This document shows, piece by piece, positions 15,766 through 16,719 of a stretch of DNA of 16,719 bases. Source of the stretch: Acidobacteriota bacterium (GTDB lineage: Bacteria > Acidobacteriota > Blastocatellia > RBC074); contig JAKEHZ010000270.1 of NCBI GenBank assembly GCA_022614735.1, positions 1 to 16,719 on the forward strand. The letters run 5' to 3'. The first letter of the stretch is position 1. Each line of letters opens with the position of its first letter. Below the pieces are notes generated by a model. That model was not told the DNA's origin. It worked only from the letters and a program-made list of their open reading frames with translations, and made no database searches. A program made the position numbers and the translations under genes.

Positions 15766-16580
15766 AAGGTTCTCTGATTCTACTGTTCCATTCGCTAAAG
15801 CGAGTGCGGGCTCTCGTCATCTCGATGGGATTGTTGCTTGGCGTCTTTCAGGTGTTTCTGATAATAGTCGCCAGGTCAGTTCAGAGGTCCGGCACATTCG
15901 AGCAGATGAGCGCGCTGATACCGCCATTCATGCGCGAAATGTTGGGATCTTCGCTGATAAGCCTCATGTCATTCAATGGAATTGTTTGTCTGGGTTACTT
16001 TCATCTGGCTGTCATGGGTTCGCTGATCTCGCTCTCAATAGGCTTAGCTACTATTCCGACATCCGAGATTGAGACGGGGTTCATGGATTTGATTCTCTCG
16101 CGCCCGCTGGCGCGCCACTGGGTCATCACGCGTTCGATCATTGTGTTGACAATCTGTACGGTCGCGCTCCTTGCCATGATGATGACAGGGACGTGGGCCG
16201 GTCTCAATGCGCTCGCTCCGAAAGATATCGCGTGGCCTGCGCCGTATTTGATCCTGTCGCTGGCTATAAATCTCGGCCTGTTGATGATGTGCTGGGGCGG
16301 AATAGCAATGGCTATCGGCTCTGTATCTCGGCGTCGCAGCGTCGCGGGCGCGCTAACGGGATTGCTGGCGCTGTCGATGTTTCTTTTGGATTACGTGGCC
16401 GGCGCCTGGCAACCTGCTGAATCGGTCGCCTGGTTGTCGCCGTTTCGATATTACAATCCACTGGAATTGTTGATGGATAATACTCTCCAAACCAGCAAAC
16501 TCCTGGTGCTCGCTGCCGTTGCTGTCGCGGGCTTCGGGCTGGCGTACATATTTTTCTCACGGAGGGATATATCCCATTGA
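15762..16580 (+). CDS. ABC-2 type permease, second pair
   Basis: A 272-residue inner-membrane protein with about six helices: ALVISMGLLLGVFQVFLIIV near the N-terminus, LGYFHLAVMGSLISLSIGLA, SIIVLTICTVALLAMMMTG, LILSLAINLGLLMMCWGG, SVAGALTGLLALSMFLL and LVLAAVAVAGFGLAYIFF. The motif ETGFMDLILSRPLARHWVI between helices 2 and 3 is typical of the ABC2_membrane_2 type (TGT..LLS.P..R...), where the cytoplasmic loop couples to the ATPase. The ATGA overlap with the upstream ATPase shows they are translated together and form one transporter. The substrate is unknown. The last gene of the operon visible here; no terminator hairpin with a U-tract is seen after it. Confidence 0.9.
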   Translation: MKGSLILLFHSLKRVRALVISMGLLLGVFQVFLIIVARSVQRSGTFEQMSALIPPFMREMLGSSLISLMSFNGIVCLGYFHLAVMGSLISLSIGLATIPTSEIETGFMDLILSRPLARHWVITRSIIVLTICTVALLAMMMTGTWAGLNALAPKDIAWPAPYLILSLAINLGLLMMCWGGIAMAIGSVSRRRSVAGALTGLLALSMFLLDYVAGAWQPAESVAWLSPFRYYNPLELLMDNTLQTSKLLVLAAVAVAGFGLAYIFFSRRDISH

Positions 16581-16719
16581 TCAGTGTTACAGCATTCAAG
16601 AAAATGAGCTTCCCTCCGGAGCGCCAAAGGCGCGAAATATAATAGCCGGAGACCTGGAAATGGTTCTCTGCCAAGAGGGTGAGAAGCCCTTCGGGAAAGG
16701 CCTAGTCAGCCATCCCGTA
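16581..16719. other. Non-coding tail with small palindromes
   Basis: There is no ORF of note in the last 139 bases. Short palindromes occur close together: CTCCGGAG (16614-16621), GCGCC-AAA-GGCGC (16621-16633) and CCC-TTC-GGG (16687-16695). The GCGCCAAAGGCGCGAAATAT run followed by AATAGCC is reminiscent of dispersed intergenic repeats, but one partial copy cannot prove it. The window ends before any next gene. Confidence 0.4.

Noticed and set aside
16581..16719. Riboswitch, group II intron end or tRNA in the tail
   Set aside because: No cloverleaf, domain V-like hairpin or known aptamer core could be recognised. Only small palindromes are present.

Overview
The window looks like chromosomal DNA of an Acidobacteriota-type bacterium, possibly near Blastocatellia. 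This is inference from gene content: a large Oar-like TonB-dependent receptor carrying the ELPLNGRNFLQL plug motif typical of that phylum's expanded receptor families, a WD40 protein with a linker otherwise seen in acidobacterial and planctomycetal sensor proteins, and moderate GC. No rRNA, tRNA, CRISPR array or transposase gene was seen.

Layout. (1) 2-8206, plus strand: a pentose-polymer block made of a TonB-dependent receptor (5' end cut by the window), an enolase-superfamily sugar-acid dehydratase, and two different exported GH51 alpha-L-arabinofuranosidases, one with a Sec-type and one with a Tat-like signal. Together they suggest uptake and breakdown of arabinose-containing plant polysaccharide and sugar-acid catabolism. 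(2) 8350-11280, plus strand: an AT-richer gene for a TIR - transmembrane - coiled-coil - 14-blade WD40 protein, a possible membrane-tethered NAD-cleaving immune or stress sensor. (3) 11640-13091, minus strand, convergent with the TIR gene: an exported alpha/beta-hydrolase with a C-terminal TPR region. (4) 13283-16580, plus strand, divergent from the hydrolase: a tight four-gene operon of two ABC-2 exporter pairs (ATPase, permease, ATPase, permease) from two different subfamilies.

The most unusual structure is non-coding. Four gaps, three in the arabinose block and one after the TIR gene, are filled by long inverted repeats at 2772-2910, 4080-4221, 6469-6556 and 11294-11611. Three have arms of 38 to 73 nt, and all are built from short units repeated head to tail. 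They begin 2 to 32 nt after a stop codon, and the first three end 12 to 27 nt before the next start. Two share the same outer frame and the same arm mismatch, so they are related. They may act as terminators, processing sites or mRNA 3'-end stabilisers, or be dispersed palindromic elements. The fourth is looser, has 15-bp terminal inverted repeats like a MITE, and contains a CGCAGAGGCGCAGAG-type repeat.
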